Assembly: GCA_964527995.1 (NCBI GenBank) | Contig: CAZGRP010000001.1 | Span: forward strand, 1-64,000 | Direction of reading: 5' to 3' | Length of the DNA: 64,000 bases | DNA from: CAZGRP01 sp964527995 | Lineage (GTDB): Bacteria; Zhuqueibacterota; Zhuqueibacteria; Oceanimicrobiales; CAZGRP01 | Shown: in pieces, positions 1-9,175 of the stretch | Numbering within the stretch: the first letter of the stretch is position 1 | How the letters are laid out: each line of letters begins with the position of its first letter | Notes under the pieces: model-generated | The model's database searches: none | The model's input: the letters and a program-made list of their open reading frames with translations, nothing else | Told to the model about the DNA's origin: nothing | Translations under genes and position numbers: made by a program

Positions 1-38
1 TGAGGCCACCCTCCCTGCCAATTCCCCTGCCGAATTTC

Positions 39-67
39 TTGCATCCGAAAGCCGCACGCATTATATT
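39..67 (+). promoter_or_regulatory. Sigma-70-type promoter of tpx
   Basis: TTGCAT at 39-44 and TATATT at 62-67 are separated by exactly 17 bp. A transcript would start near 74 and leave a leader of about 57 nt before the tpx ATG, which has a strong AAAGGAGG Shine-Dalgarno. Seen directly; promoter activity is inferred. Confidence 0.6.
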
Positions 68-130
68 GTCCCAGCATTTCGTTTCGTAGATAGACGATGA
101 CTCGTTCCAACATAACCAAAGGAGGACCGC

Positions 131-652
131 ATGGCTATCGAACGACCCGGAGGGGTGACATTCAAAGGGAATCCACTGACGTTGCTTGGCCCCGAGCTGA
201 AAGTCGGGGACAAAGCGCCGGACTTCAAGGTGCTGGACAGCGGCCTGAACGAGGTGACGCTGGACAACTTCGCCGGCAAGGTGAAGCTGATTCTTTCCGT
301 GCCTTCCCTGGACACGCCGGTCTGTGCCGCGGAGACCACTCGCTTCAATGAGGAGGTGTCGAAGCTGCCGGACAACGTTGCGGCCATGGCCATCAGCGTC
401 GACCTGCCCTTCGCGCAGGCGCGCTGGTGTACTTCATCGAACGTCGATCGCGTCACCACCCTCAGCGATCATCGTGACCTGAGCTTCGGTCTGGGCTACG
501 GCACGGCCATCAAGGAGCTGCGCCTGCTGAGCCGCGCTGTGTTCGTCGTGGACAGCGACGATGTGATCCGCTACATCGAATACGTGCCCGAGGTCGGCCA
601 GCACCCGAACTACGATGCCGCCCTGGCGGCGGTGCGCGAGGTGGCAGGATAG
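131..652 (+). CDS. tpx: Thiol peroxidase Tpx (atypical 2-Cys peroxiredoxin)
   Basis: The 173-residue product reduces hydrogen peroxide and alkyl hydroperoxides, usually with thioredoxin as reductant. Length and sequence match the Tpx family from end to end: the N-terminal KGNPLTLLG strand, the peroxidatic cysteine in PSLDTPVCAAETTRFN (about residue 64) and the resolving cysteine in ARWCTSS (about residue 98). The ATG at 131 has an ideal AAAGGAGG ribosome site 5-12 nt upstream. It has its own promoter at 39-67 and a likely terminator after it, so it is probably monocistronic. No signal peptide is visible; a cytoplasmic location is expected. Confidence 0.95.
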   Translation: MAIERPGGVTFKGNPLTLLGPELKVGDKAPDFKVLDSGLNEVTLDNFAGKVKLILSVPSLDTPVCAAETTRFNEEVSKLPDNVAAMAISVDLPFAQARWCTSSNVDRVTTLSDHRDLSFGLGYGTAIKELRLLSRAVFVVDSDDVIRYIEYVPEVGQHPNYDAALAAVREVAG

Positions 653-682
653 CAGTGCAGCCCAGGTTCGTGTGGCACGCGG

Positions 683-717
683 AGGCGCCCGGACAGCATC
701 TGGGCGCTTCTTGTTTC
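683..717 (+). terminator. Terminator-like hairpin after tpx
   Basis: GCGCCC at 685-690 pairs with GGGCGC at 702-707 across an 11-nt loop. TTCTTGTTT follows, giving a GC-rich stem with a T-rich tail 30 nt after the tpx stop codon. Confidence 0.5.
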
Positions 718-749
718 CCTGGGTGGGATTCCAACAAGCTGGGGAGAAC

Positions 750-1541
750 GTGGCAGCCAGTCGGATCGACGATCTGAGCGGCCAGGTGGCGATCGTCACC
801 GGGTCGACTCGCGGCATCGGGCGTGCCGTCGCCGAGCAGCTCGCCCGGCACGGTGTCAACGTGGTGATCATCTCGCGGCACCTCGACCAGGCCGAGGCAG
901 TGGCGAAGCAGATTGACCAGCGGCACGGTGTCGGCACGTTGGCCTTGCAGACCGACGTCGCCAGGCTGGACGAAGTGATGGGTTGCGTCGAGGCGACATT
1001 GGACTGGAGTGGAGGGCGGCTCGATATCGTCGTGAACAATGCCGGCTACCCGATGGTTGAAGAGATTTGGGAGACACCGCTGCACCAGATTCCGGCGGAG
1101 AAGATCGAGGAATGGTTTGCAGCCGTGCACCGGGTCGATCTCCAGGGAGCACGCTGGATGACCTACGCCGCCTTGCCGGTGATGATTCGCCAGCGTTCCG
1201 GCGTTCTGATCTACGTCTCTTCTACGCCCGCTCTGGCCGGCTACAAGGGTACGCCCTACACTGAGGCCAAGGCGGGAGTCCTTGGACTGATGCGCGACGT
1301 GGCGGTAGAGTACGGCCGCTTCAACATACGCGCCAACGCCGTGGCTCCGGGGAACATACGCACCGATTGGTACGATCATCTTACCCCGGAGGAGCGCAAA
1401 GCCCTGGCCGAGGAGGCACCGATGAGGCGATGGGGCGAGCCTGAAGAGGTGGCTGGCGCCGTCCTCTTCCTGGCATCTCCCATGGCCAGTTTCATCACCG
1501 GCCAGACCATCGTTGTCGATGGCGGCACGGTGATTCGCTGA
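750..1541 (+). CDS. SDR-family oxidoreductase (FabG-like)
   Basis: This is a classical short-chain dehydrogenase/reductase, using NAD(P)H to reduce a ketone or the reverse. Visible motifs are the cofactor loop TGSTRGIG near the N-terminus, NNAG in VVNNAGYP, the catalytic serine in YVSST and the YxxxK pair in PYTEAKAG, followed by PGNIRTDW and a C-terminal GQTIVVDGG, as in FabG-type enzymes. I chose the GTG at 750 (263 residues) because GGGGAG lies just upstream and the family length fits. The frame stays open back to 615, but that stretch is low-quality and overlaps tpx. The substrate cannot be told from sequence. Confidence 0.87.
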   Translation: MAASRIDDLSGQVAIVTGSTRGIGRAVAEQLARHGVNVVIISRHLDQAEAVAKQIDQRHGVGTLALQTDVARLDEVMGCVEATLDWSGGRLDIVVNNAGYPMVEEIWETPLHQIPAEKIEEWFAAVHRVDLQGARWMTYAALPVMIRQRSGVLIYVSSTPALAGYKGTPYTEAKAGVLGLMRDVAVEYGRFNIRANAVAPGNIRTDWYDHLTPEERKALAEEAPMRRWGEPEEVAGAVLFLASPMASFITGQTIVVDGGTVIR

Positions 1542-1697
1542 CAGCGCCGGGCTGGTGCTGGCCTGGTGGAAGCTCGCGTTGTCTGTTTTGAAGGTTGGCT
1601 GCCTCAGATGCGAGCATGATACCACCGACCGGCTTGCGGAACACTTTTGCTTTCGCTCGTGCTTGATAATGGAAGAAACAACAAAGGGGTGAAATCC

Positions 1698-2549
1698 TTG
1701 GCAGTTCAGGCTCCATCCAGACTTCGGGAATCCGTGAGTATTGGCAGCGCCGCAGTCCGGAGTGTGCGGCAGGTCCACGATGAGGTCATTGCGCTTCCCG
1801 AGAGAGGCTGGCTCTGGCGCAGCACCTGGCCAGTGACTCACTACATTATCACCAATTTCTCCGTTACCCTGGGATATCTCTTCTTCCATCTCCTCAACCG
1901 CACCGTCGTGATCGGCAGGGAGAATGTGCCGCGGCGCCCGAACACCCTGCTGCTGTCCAATCATCAGACCATGATCGACAGTTTTCTGGTTGGACTCTGC
2001 GCCTACTATCCGGAATCCCTGGTCTGGCCTTCGCTGATGCCGTGGAACCCGGCGGCCGAGGAGAACTTCTTCCGGACCCGGTTTCTGGCCTGGCTGGCCG
2101 ACAACTGGAAGTGCATCCCCATTCGCCGGGGTCGAAAGGACGTCGGCGCTATCTTCCGGATGGCCGAGGCGCTGAAGGTGAGCCCGATGATGCTCTTCCC
2201 CGAGGGCACGCGCACGCGCGACGGCAGTCTCGGGCGGCCGCGCCCGGGGGCGGCCTACCTGATTCTGGAAACCAGACCCACAGTCATCCCGGTCTGCATC
2301 GACGGCATGGATAAGGTTCTCCCTGTCGGCTCGATTTTTCCGAGGCTTTTCAAGCGCATCTACGTCTGCTATGGCAAGCCGCTTGATCTGTCCGAGTTCT
2401 ACGGTCGCGAGAGGTCGAAGGAAGTTCTGCGTGCGGTGATGAATCGCGTCATGGAGGCGATTCGCGATCTCTGCCAGGAGATCCAGAGGGTCAGGGAAGG
2501 CGAGCAATCTCCTGCCCTGCAGGGCGCCGGCGGTTGCAACGGCGGCTGA
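1698..2549 (+). CDS. plsC: 1-acylglycerol-3-phosphate acyltransferase family protein
   Basis: This membrane-associated acyltransferase of the PlsC family transfers an acyl chain to lysophosphatidic acid or a related lipid. The NHx4D catalytic block is NHQTMID, the glycerophosphate-binding block is FPEGTRTR, and a third conserved block, PGAAYLI, follows. A hydrophobic stretch (HYIITNFSVTLGYLFFHLL) could hold it in the membrane. The TTG at 1698 is preferred because AAAGGGGTG lies 6 nt upstream, giving 283 residues; an alternative TTG at 1647 would add 17 residues. The exact acyl acceptor is unknown, and other PlsC-type activities such as lipid A or ornithine-lipid acylation are possible. Confidence 0.85.
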   Translation: MAVQAPSRLRESVSIGSAAVRSVRQVHDEVIALPERGWLWRSTWPVTHYIITNFSVTLGYLFFHLLNRTVVIGRENVPRRPNTLLLSNHQTMIDSFLVGLCAYYPESLVWPSLMPWNPAAEENFFRTRFLAWLADNWKCIPIRRGRKDVGAIFRMAEALKVSPMMLFPEGTRTRDGSLGRPRPGAAYLILETRPTVIPVCIDGMDKVLPVGSIFPRLFKRIYVCYGKPLDLSEFYGRERSKEVLRAVMNRVMEAIRDLCQEIQRVREGEQSPALQGAGGCNGG

Positions 2550-2676
2550 GAAGCGCGGATAGCCCTGCGGCCCGGTTGCCGTCTTCGGATCCTCGGCTGC
2601 AGACGATTGTACAGCGCGAGCCGCGACGCTGGATCCGGTGATGTAGTTGTGGAGCGGACTCCAGGAGTCGATGAAG

Positions 2677-2704
2677 AGCTCCTGTCTCTGGGCAGGGGCT
2701 TTTG
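2677..2704 (+). terminator. Weak terminator-like hairpin between plsC and the tricorn gene
   Basis: AGCTCCTG (2677-2684) can pair with CAGGGGCT (2693-2700) with one G-T wobble and an 8-nt loop, followed by TTTG. The tail is short, so this could equally be a leader structure of the downstream gene. Confidence 0.3.
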
Positions 2705-2786
2705 TGCGCTTGACCCGGACGCTGCCGGGGGTCTGACGGAACAAGTTGCAGCGGCGCAGCGAATTTCCAACAAAGCGGAGGTTGTC

Positions 2787-5700
2787 ATGGTGCGGACGAT
2801 CCTGTCTTTGCTTCTTGTGGTCCTTCCCTCTCTTCTCTACGCCGGAACACCGGCTGGATACTACCGCTTCCCAACGATTCACCAGAACACGATCGTATTC
2901 ACCGCCGAGGGAGATCTCTGGAAAGTGGGGATCGAAGGCGGCGCCGCAGAACGGCTGACCACGCATCTCGGCCAGGAGACACACGCCGCCATCTCGCCCG
3001 ACGGCAGCACAGTCGCCTTTTCCGCCGAGTACGAGGGGCCCACCGAAGTCTACACCATGCCCATCGACGGCGGCCTGCCGACGCGAAGGACGTACGATGG
3101 AGAGAGAGCCATTGTGGTCGGCTGGACCCCGGACGGCAAGATTCTGTACAGCACCCGGCACTACTCCACCCTCCCCAACACCCAGCTCGTCGAGATCGAT
3201 CCGGAGACCGGCTCGCGCACCCTGGTGCCGTTGAGCCAGGCGAGCGAGGGAGTGTTCGACCCCTCCGGCAAGACGCTCTTTTTCACCCGCCTGCCGTTCC
3301 AGGGCAGCCACACCAAGCGCTATCGGGGTGGCACCGTCCAGAATCTGTGGCGGTTCACCAGCGGCGACGCCGAGGCCGTGCCGCTGACGGCCGACTATCC
3401 CGGCACCAGCAAGAATCCCATGTGGTGGAAGGGCCGCATCTATTTCGCCAGCGATCGTGACGGCACCATGAACCTCTGGTCGATGAACGAGGACGGCCGC
3501 GACCTGCGCCAGCACACGCACCACAAGGGGTGGGACGTAACGTCCCCTTCTCTCAACCAGGGCAGGATCGTCTATCAGCTCGGCGCCGACCTGCACGTGT
3601 ACGACATCGAGGCCGACCGCGATCGCCTGGTGCCGATCACGCTCCTCTCCGACTTCGATCAGAGGCGCGAGAAGTGGGTGAAGAAGCCGATGGAGTACCT
3701 GTCGGCGGCTCATCTGGCACCGCACGGCGATCGCGTTGTGCTCACGGCTCGCGGCCGCGTCTTCGTCGCCCCCGTCCGTCAGGGACGCTTCGTGGAAGCG
3801 ACGCGCAAGCAAGGGGTGCGCTACCGCAACGCCCGATTTCTGGCCGACGGCAAGACGCTCCTTCTGTTGTCCGACGAGAGCGGCGAGTACGAGTTCTGGA
3901 AGGTGCCGGCGAACGGCGTCGGCGAAGCCCAGGCTCTCAGCCGCAACGGCAAGGTCTTCCGGTTCGAGGGGGTTCCTTCGCCCGATGGCAAGCGGATCGC
4001 CTTCACCGACAAGGATCAGCAGCTCTGGATCCTTGACATCGCCACCCGAAAGCAGCGTCGCATCGCGGTGTCCGACCGCTGGAACTTCTCCGACCTGCGC
4101 TGGTCCCCCGACAGCCGGTGGCTGGCGTTTGTCGCCACCGCCGACAATCTGTCCTCGCAGATCAAGCTGTACAGGCTGACAGACGGCCGCACCATCACCC
4201 TGACCAGCGACCGCGTCGACAGCTACAACCCGGCGTGGAGTCCGGATGGGAAATGGCTATACTTCCTTTCGGATCGCCATTTCGAGTCGCTGGTGCCAAG
4301 CCCCTGGGGCCCCAGGCAGCCGGAGCCGTTCCTCGACAAGACGACCAAGATCTACGCCGTGTCGTTGCGAGAAGGGCAGCGGTTTCCTTTCCAGCCTGCT
4401 GACGAGTTACATCCCGGCGGCAAGGAGCAGGCCGACAAAGGGAAGAGTGCCGGGGAGGCCAAAAAGGCGACTTCGCCCGCGCCGGTGACAGTGGCCATCG
4501 ACCTCGAAGGCATTCAAAGCAGGACCTACGAGGTTCCGGTGCCGCCCGGCAACTACGGCGATCTGAGCGTCAATTCCACTCACCTATTCTGGACGGACAC
4601 GGAAACCTCGATCAAGAGGAAGCGGAAGCTGGTCCGGCTGAAAATCGACAACAAAGACGTGGAGCCGAAGGCGCTTGTCGAGGACATCCGCGGGTATGAG
4701 CTGTCGCTGGATGGCAAGAAGATCCTGGTCCGGAAACGAGATGCTCTCTACGTGATCGACGCTGGCGGCGCCGCTGCCAAGAAACTCGACAAGAACAAGG
4801 TCAACCTGGCGAAATGGACCTTCCCCATCGATCCGCGGGAGGAGTGGCGGCAGATGTTTGTCGATGCCTGGCGGCTGGAGAGGGACTACTTCTACGACCG
4901 CAATCTGCACGGCGCCGACTGGCAGGGGCTGCTCGACAAGTATCTGCCTTTGGTGGAACGTGTCGCTGACCGCCAGGAGCTGAACGACCTCATCGCGCAG
5001 CTCGTGGCCGAGCTTTCAGCTCTGCACACCTTTGTCGTCGGCGGTGATTTTCGGGAGGGGGAGGATCATATCAACCCGGCTTCGCTGGGAGCCGTGCTGG
5101 CGCGCGACCAAAAGGCGGGCGGCTATCGCATCCAGCACATCTACCGGTCCGACCCCAACTACATCGATCGCCTGTCGCCTCTGGCCAGGCCCGGAGTCGA
5201 CATCAAGGAGGGAGATGTAATCCTGGCCATCAACGGCGTGCCCACGCTGTCGGTGCCGCATCCGCGCGTGCTGCTCGAGAACCAGGTGGGCCGGCAGGTG
5301 CTTCTGCGCATCAAGTCGATGCCGTCGGGCAAGATTCACGAGACGGTCGTGACACCGATATCGCCGCGAGCCGAGGCCAGCCTCCGCTACGACGACTGGG
5401 AGCTCAGTCGCCGGCTGCGGGTCGAAAAAGAGGGTGAAGGGCAGATCGGCTACGTCCATTTGCGCGCCATGGGCGGCCGCAACTATTCCGAGTGGGTGCG
5501 CAATTTCTACCCTGTGTTCAATCGCCAGGGACTGATCATCGACATGCGACACAATCGCGGCGGCAACATCGACAGTTGGATTCTGGAGAAGCTCCTGCGT
5601 AAGGCCTGGTTCTACTGGAAGCCACGCGTGGGCAAGCCGTTCTGGAACATGCAGTACGCTTTCCGCGGCCACATGGTGGTGATTACCGATGAGTTTACGG

Positions 5701-6053
5701 CTTCGGACGGCGAGGCGTTCACCGAGGGCTTCCGCCGGCTGGGGCTGGGCAAGGTGATCGGCACGCGCACCTGGGGCGGGGAGATCTGGCTGTCGTTCGA
5801 CAATCGACTCGTGGACAAGGGCATCGCCTCGGCCGCTGAGATGGGCGTCTATGGCCCGGAGGGGAAGTGGCTGATCGAGGGCCACGGCGTCGACCCCGAT
5901 ATCGTTGTCGACAACCCGCCGCACGCCACGTTTCAGGGTCAGGATGCGCAGCTCGAGGCGGCGATTCGATATTTGCAAAAACAGATCCGCGAGCAGCCGG
6001 TTCCGGTTCCGCCACCGCCACCCTACCCGGTGAAGGCCGTCGGCTCCAATTGA
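2787..6053 (+). CDS. Exported tricorn-like S41 peptidase
   Basis: This is a large (1088 residues) exported relative of the archaeal tricorn protease. It starts with a signal peptide (MVRTILSLLLVVLPSLLYAG). A TolB/PD40-type beta-propeller region follows with many 'SPDG..IAF' repeats (about residues 25-570), then a linker rich in K, E and A, a helical tricorn core domain, a PDZ domain (GVDIKEGDVILAINGV) and an S41 protease domain. The nucleophile is most likely Ser973 in EFTASDGEAF, after the MRHNRGGN block. Such enzymes trim peptides in the periplasm. The ATG at 2787 follows GCGGAGG; the open frame extends to 2607, but the signal peptide fixes the start. The FG-GAP gene lies 17 nt downstream, so they are probably cotranscribed. 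Confidence 0.9.
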   Translation: MVRTILSLLLVVLPSLLYAGTPAGYYRFPTIHQNTIVFTAEGDLWKVGIEGGAAERLTTHLGQETHAAISPDGSTVAFSAEYEGPTEVYTMPIDGGLPTRRTYDGERAIVVGWTPDGKILYSTRHYSTLPNTQLVEIDPETGSRTLVPLSQASEGVFDPSGKTLFFTRLPFQGSHTKRYRGGTVQNLWRFTSGDAEAVPLTADYPGTSKNPMWWKGRIYFASDRDGTMNLWSMNEDGRDLRQHTHHKGWDVTSPSLNQGRIVYQLGADLHVYDIEADRDRLVPITLLSDFDQRREKWVKKPMEYLSAAHLAPHGDRVVLTARGRVFVAPVRQGRFVEATRKQGVRYRNARFLADGKTLLLLSDESGEYEFWKVPANGVGEAQALSRNGKVFRFEGVPSPDGKRIAFTDKDQQLWILDIATRKQRRIAVSDRWNFSDLRWSPDSRWLAFVATADNLSSQIKLYRLTDGRTITLTSDRVDSYNPAWSPDGKWLYFLSDRHFESLVPSPWGPRQPEPFLDKTTKIYAVSLREGQRFPFQPADELHPGGKEQADKGKSAGEAKKATSPAPVTVAIDLEGIQSRTYEVPVPPGNYGDLSVNSTHLFWTDTETSIKRKRKLVRLKIDNKDVEPKALVEDIRGYELSLDGKKILVRKRDALYVIDAGGAAAKKLDKNKVNLAKWTFPIDPREEWRQMFVDAWRLERDYFYDRNLHGADWQGLLDKYLPLVERVADRQELNDLIAQLVAELSALHTFVVGGDFREGEDHINPASLGAVLARDQKAGGYRIQHIYRSDPNYIDRLSPLARPGVDIKEGDVILAINGVPTLSVPHPRVLLENQVGRQVLLRIKSMPSGKIHETVVTPISPRAEASLRYDDWELSRRLRVEKEGEGQIGYVHLRAMGGRNYSEWVRNFYPVFNRQGLIIDMRHNRGGNIDSWILEKLLRKAWFYWKPRVGKPFWNMQYAFRGHMVVITDEFTASDGEAFTEGFRRLGLGKVIGTRTWGGEIWLSFDNRLVDKGIASAAEMGVYGPEGKWLIEGHGVDPDIVVDNPPHATFQGQDAQLEAAIRYLQKQIREQPVPVPPPPPYPVKAVGSN

Positions 6054-6070
6054 AGCGGAGATGCCGGCTC

Positions 6071-7522
6071 ATGAAGAGAACGAGGATGGGAACCTCGAAG
6101 ACTCGCGCCCGGCCCGCGATGGTGAGCTTGCTGTGGCTCAGCCTGCTGTGGGCGACTCCATGGAGCGGTGCCCGCGGGCAGTCATCCCAGTACCCGAGCA
6201 ACCCCTTTGTCATTCGGCTCGACATCCCCAAGCCTCGCGACAGCGGTGGCGGCGTGATCGTCGCCGACCTCGACGGCGATGGCCGCCGGGACTATCTGGT
6301 GACCGTGCCATGGGCCGGGCGTTCCTGGCGATTCGTGCCCTTTGCCGGGTACGTCGCCGCCTACGCGCACGATGGACGCAAGCTGTGGATCAACCGGGCG
6401 AGGGTCCAGCTCGGCGGGCCTGCGGAAAGCAAAGGGCTGCCTGGGCATCACGCCCCAGGCGTGCAGGCGGCCGATGTCGACGGCGATGGCGCGGTGGAGG
6501 TGCTCTACCTGACCCGGGATGGCACTCTCCATGTGGTCGCCGGCGCCACCGGCCAGGAGAAGTGGCAGGCCAGACCACCGGCGCCGGAGGGAGCGGAGAG
6601 ATGGGAGCATGTCGTGGTTGCCGACTTTCGCGGCCAGGGAGATCGCGACCTGCTGCTGCAGGCCACCAACGCGAAGGGGTATCGCATGGGCCGCTATCTG
6701 GCGGCCTACGCCGCGGCGGAGCTGGCGAAGGGAAACCTCAAGCCGCTGTGGCAGCGGGATGATTTCGTGGCCTGCGCTCACAACGGCGCCCGGGTGGCCG
6801 ACCTCGACGGCGACGGCCGGGATGAGGTGATCGGCGGCACGATCGTCGGGCCGCAGGGCCGCATCCTGAATCGCATTCCGCTCAAGGGCCACATCGACTC
6901 GATCTTCATCTATGATGTTCGCCCGGACCTGCCCGGCCTGGAGGTGGTGGCGCTGGAAGAGGGCGGCGGCAATCGGGTCTTCCTCTACAACCGCGATCAG
7001 GTCATCTGGATTCGCGACTACAAACACTGGGAACCGCAGAACGCCGCTGTGGGTGAGTTCGATCTGCAGCGGCCCGGCCTGGAGATCTGGTGCCGCAGCC
7101 GGTTCAACGAACATCAGAAGCCATTCGTGTTCGATGCCCGGGGCGAGCTGATTTCGGCCTATGAGATGGACGATGTGGCGCCGGAAGGATGGACCGTACG
7201 AGGCGTGGAGGTCATCTGGACCATCGACTGGACCGGCGGGCCGAAGCAGCTTGCCGCTGCCAAGGAACGCCATCGTTCCGGCGATGTGGCCATCTTCGAT
7301 CCCATCACCGGCCGCTTTCTGCATCGTTTCACCGAGAAAGCCGACCGGCTCTACGTGGCCGACGTCTCCGGCGACTGGCGCGAGGAGCTGATCGTCCTCA
7401 ACGGCGACGAACTCCACATCTACCACAACGAAGACCCGAATCCCAATCCCGACCGGCCCCGCCTGTGGAGTCGCAACGCTTACCGCCGCAGCAAGATGAC
7501 GTGGAACTACTACAGTCCGTAA
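6071..7522 (+). CDS. Exported FG-GAP/VCBS repeat protein
   Basis: A 483-residue secreted protein with a signal peptide (hydrophobic run VSLLWLSLLWATPWS, ending ARGQSS). Several calcium-binding FG-GAP/VCBS beta-propeller repeats follow: VADLDGDGRRDYLV, ADVDGDGAVEVLYL, VADFRGQGDRDLLL and VADLDGDGRDEVIG. The Asp-rich loops are the typical metal sites. No catalytic domain is recognisable; proteins of this kind are often polysaccharide-associated or rhamnogalacturonan-lyase-like. The ATG at 6071 gives a compact signal peptide; ATGs at 6086 and 6119 are alternatives. It follows the tricorn-like protease by 17 nt. Confidence 0.8.
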   Translation: MKRTRMGTSKTRARPAMVSLLWLSLLWATPWSGARGQSSQYPSNPFVIRLDIPKPRDSGGGVIVADLDGDGRRDYLVTVPWAGRSWRFVPFAGYVAAYAHDGRKLWINRARVQLGGPAESKGLPGHHAPGVQAADVDGDGAVEVLYLTRDGTLHVVAGATGQEKWQARPPAPEGAERWEHVVVADFRGQGDRDLLLQATNAKGYRMGRYLAAYAAAELAKGNLKPLWQRDDFVACAHNGARVADLDGDGRDEVIGGTIVGPQGRILNRIPLKGHIDSIFIYDVRPDLPGLEVVALEEGGGNRVFLYNRDQVIWIRDYKHWEPQNAAVGEFDLQRPGLEIWCRSRFNEHQKPFVFDARGELISAYEMDDVAPEGWTVRGVEVIWTIDWTGGPKQLAAAKERHRSGDVAIFDPITGRFLHRFTEKADRLYVADVSGDWREELIVLNGDELHIYHNEDPNPNPDRPRLWSRNAYRRSKMTWNYYSP

Positions 7523-7539
7523 AGGAAAAGATCGAGCCG

Positions 7540-7887
7540 ATGGACCTGTACGTCGACGCGCCCATGGACGAGGTGGCGGACATCTTTCGGATGGCGGGCT
7601 TCGAGGTACGCCAGGGCAGGGACTGCCATCACGCCATCCAGGCCAACGGCAGGGGCCGGTTCCATGCCGAGTTCGCGCGGCTGGGAGATCGCGTCTACTG
7701 CGACTTGCACTTCGACCATCCGGTGCATGTTTTGTTCGTCGGTGTGGATTACCGGAAAAGGCCAAGGGAATTCTTCGAAGATCGCCTGCGGCGTCTGTTC
7801 AACCGGCGGAGCATTCCGGTGGTGGTGAGCGACGTCGGTTGGCTGACTCGAAGAAACCGGGCGATCTTCCGGGGGTTTCGGTTGTAG
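7540..7887 (+). CDS. Hypothetical protein, 115 residues
   Basis: I do not recognise the family. The product begins MDLYVDAPMDEVADIFRMAG, is soluble and basic towards its C-terminus (RRLFNRRS, WLTRRNRAIFRGFRL), and carries conserved-looking HAIQANGRGRFHAEF and CDLHFDHP segments containing several His residues. The ATG at 7540 lies 17 nt after the preceding stop codon with AAAGGA about 13 nt upstream, so it looks like the last gene of that operon. The frame is open further upstream, inside the previous gene, but that part is a shadow. No signal peptide or membrane segment is seen. Confidence 0.6.
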   Translation: MDLYVDAPMDEVADIFRMAGFEVRQGRDCHHAIQANGRGRFHAEFARLGDRVYCDLHFDHPVHVLFVGVDYRKRPREFFEDRLRRLFNRRSIPVVVSDVGWLTRRNRAIFRGFRL

Positions 7888-7904
7888 CCGGGACCCGAGG
7901 GATC

Positions 7905-7924
7905 ACCACGGAAGGACACGGAGA
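7905..7924 (+). repeat. Fragment of a dispersed CACGGA-type repeat
   Basis: The motif ACCACGGAAGGACACGGAGA resembles stretches at 10959-10986 and 21565-21583, all in intergenic DNA. These look like decayed copies of a short dispersed repeat. Confidence 0.35.
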
Positions 7925-8112
7925 AGCTGGAGCGGAGAAGAGGAACCGCAGTGCTTTTCAGTGGCCAGGCCGGGGTGAAGTCTCCCGTTTCCTGCCTAGA
8001 AATGCCGTTGTAAGAGACGAATCCCACCAACGCCCGAACCCTGCTCGCCAGGGTCCAGGTTGCAGTTTCATTCCCTCTGTCTTGCGCCCCAACGCCGCGG
8101 TGACGCGGAATG

Positions 8113-8982
8113 TCACTTAGCTGCGCCACCCCATCCGGTCACCCGCAACCACGCCTCCAGCGACATCAACCCGGGATGCAGAGCGTGGAGGATGGGAATG
8201 TCGGCCTGGTACCCCTCCTTGTCGAACCACTCAAACATCACGGCCATCTCTTCGTTGAAGCTACGCAACTGCTCCAGCGGCATCTCCTGGAACTGGACCG
8301 TGCGGCCGAGGACCCGGCCCAGGACCTGCGCCGTCTCTGACATCGTCAACTCATCTCCGGCGATTTCGAACGCCCGGCCGATGAAGCCCGAGGGATGGTC
8401 GAAGGCCAGGGCGGCGAAGAAGCCGATGTCATCGACGGCAATGAACTGCATCGACCTGTGCGGGGGCAGCGCCATGGAGAACGTCCCTCTGAGAATGGCG
8501 TCGCGGAAATCGGGGAGGTCGAGATTCTCCATGAACATCACAGGGCGAAGGATCGTCGCCGGCAGACCCAGGGCGCGGATATGCTCTTCAATCTCCCACT
8601 TGCTGTCAAAATGAGGTACGCCGGAGTCGCGTTCGGCACCGCCGACCGAGGAGTAGACGAAGTGCTGCACGCCGGCCTCTTTGGCGGCGTCGGCCAGGTT
8701 CTTGCCCTGACGCACCTCGCCGTCGTAGCCGTGCTGCCAGAAGTCCTGCACGCTGAAGACACCGTAGGCGTCTTGCAAGGCTGAACGGATCGAGCCGGGG
8801 TCGTCCAGATCGGCCTGGACCAGCTGCGCTCCTTTCCTGGACAGGGCTTGGGCAGCGGGTTTGGAAGGATCGCGGGTCATCGCGCGCACGCTCCAGCCTC
8901 GCGCCAACAACTGCTTTGCGACTGCGCCCCCCTGACGGCCGGTGGCGCCGGCCACGACGACGGTTCTGTCTTGATTGGACAT
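8113..8982 (-). CDS. NmrA-family NAD(P)-binding protein
   Basis: This atypical short-chain dehydrogenase of the NmrA/isoflavone-reductase-like group has 289 residues. The N-terminal Rossmann motif is VVVAGATGRQGGAVA, with an Arg-rich cofactor-selectivity stretch (VRAMTRDPSK) suggesting NADP(H). The family-typical QADLDDPGSIRSAL and HFVYSSVGGAERDSGVPHFDSK segments follow. Some relatives act as redox sensors controlling regulators, others as reductases or quinone reductases; sequence alone cannot separate these. A GGGAGG Shine-Dalgarno sits before the ATG at 8982. It is followed by 225 bp without a gene. Confidence 0.85.
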   Translation of the reverse strand: MSNQDRTVVVAGATGRQGGAVAKQLLARGWSVRAMTRDPSKPAAQALSRKGAQLVQADLDDPGSIRSALQDAYGVFSVQDFWQHGYDGEVRQGKNLADAAKEAGVQHFVYSSVGGAERDSGVPHFDSKWEIEEHIRALGLPATILRPVMFMENLDLPDFRDAILRGTFSMALPPHRSMQFIAVDDIGFFAALAFDHPSGFIGRAFEIAGDELTMSETAQVLGRVLGRTVQFQEMPLEQLRSFNEEMAVMFEWFDKEGYQADIPILHALHPGLMSLEAWLRVTGWGGAAK

Positions 8983-9175
8983 GCTTGGCCTCCCTAGGTC
9001 TGTCGATACGATAGTACTTATTGCGGATTGACGCGGAGCCCCACGGTGTTTCCTCTTGGGTCCCTCAGTGTTGGACCGCGCGCTTCCATAGCTGGGGTGT
9101 CACGAAGTTTGGTTCCAGCAGCACCGGGTTGGAAGGGAACGAAATCCGGTTCGCACACGCCGCGTCGATTTCTTC

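Noticed and set aside
510..3812. A leftward open frame of about 1100 codons
   Set aside because: It lies antisense to three well-supported genes, is rich in Arg, His and Pro as expected for the complement of GC-rich coding DNA, and matches no family.
6182..7765. A leftward open frame of 527 codons
   Set aside because: Antisense shadow of the FG-GAP protein, with low-complexity composition.
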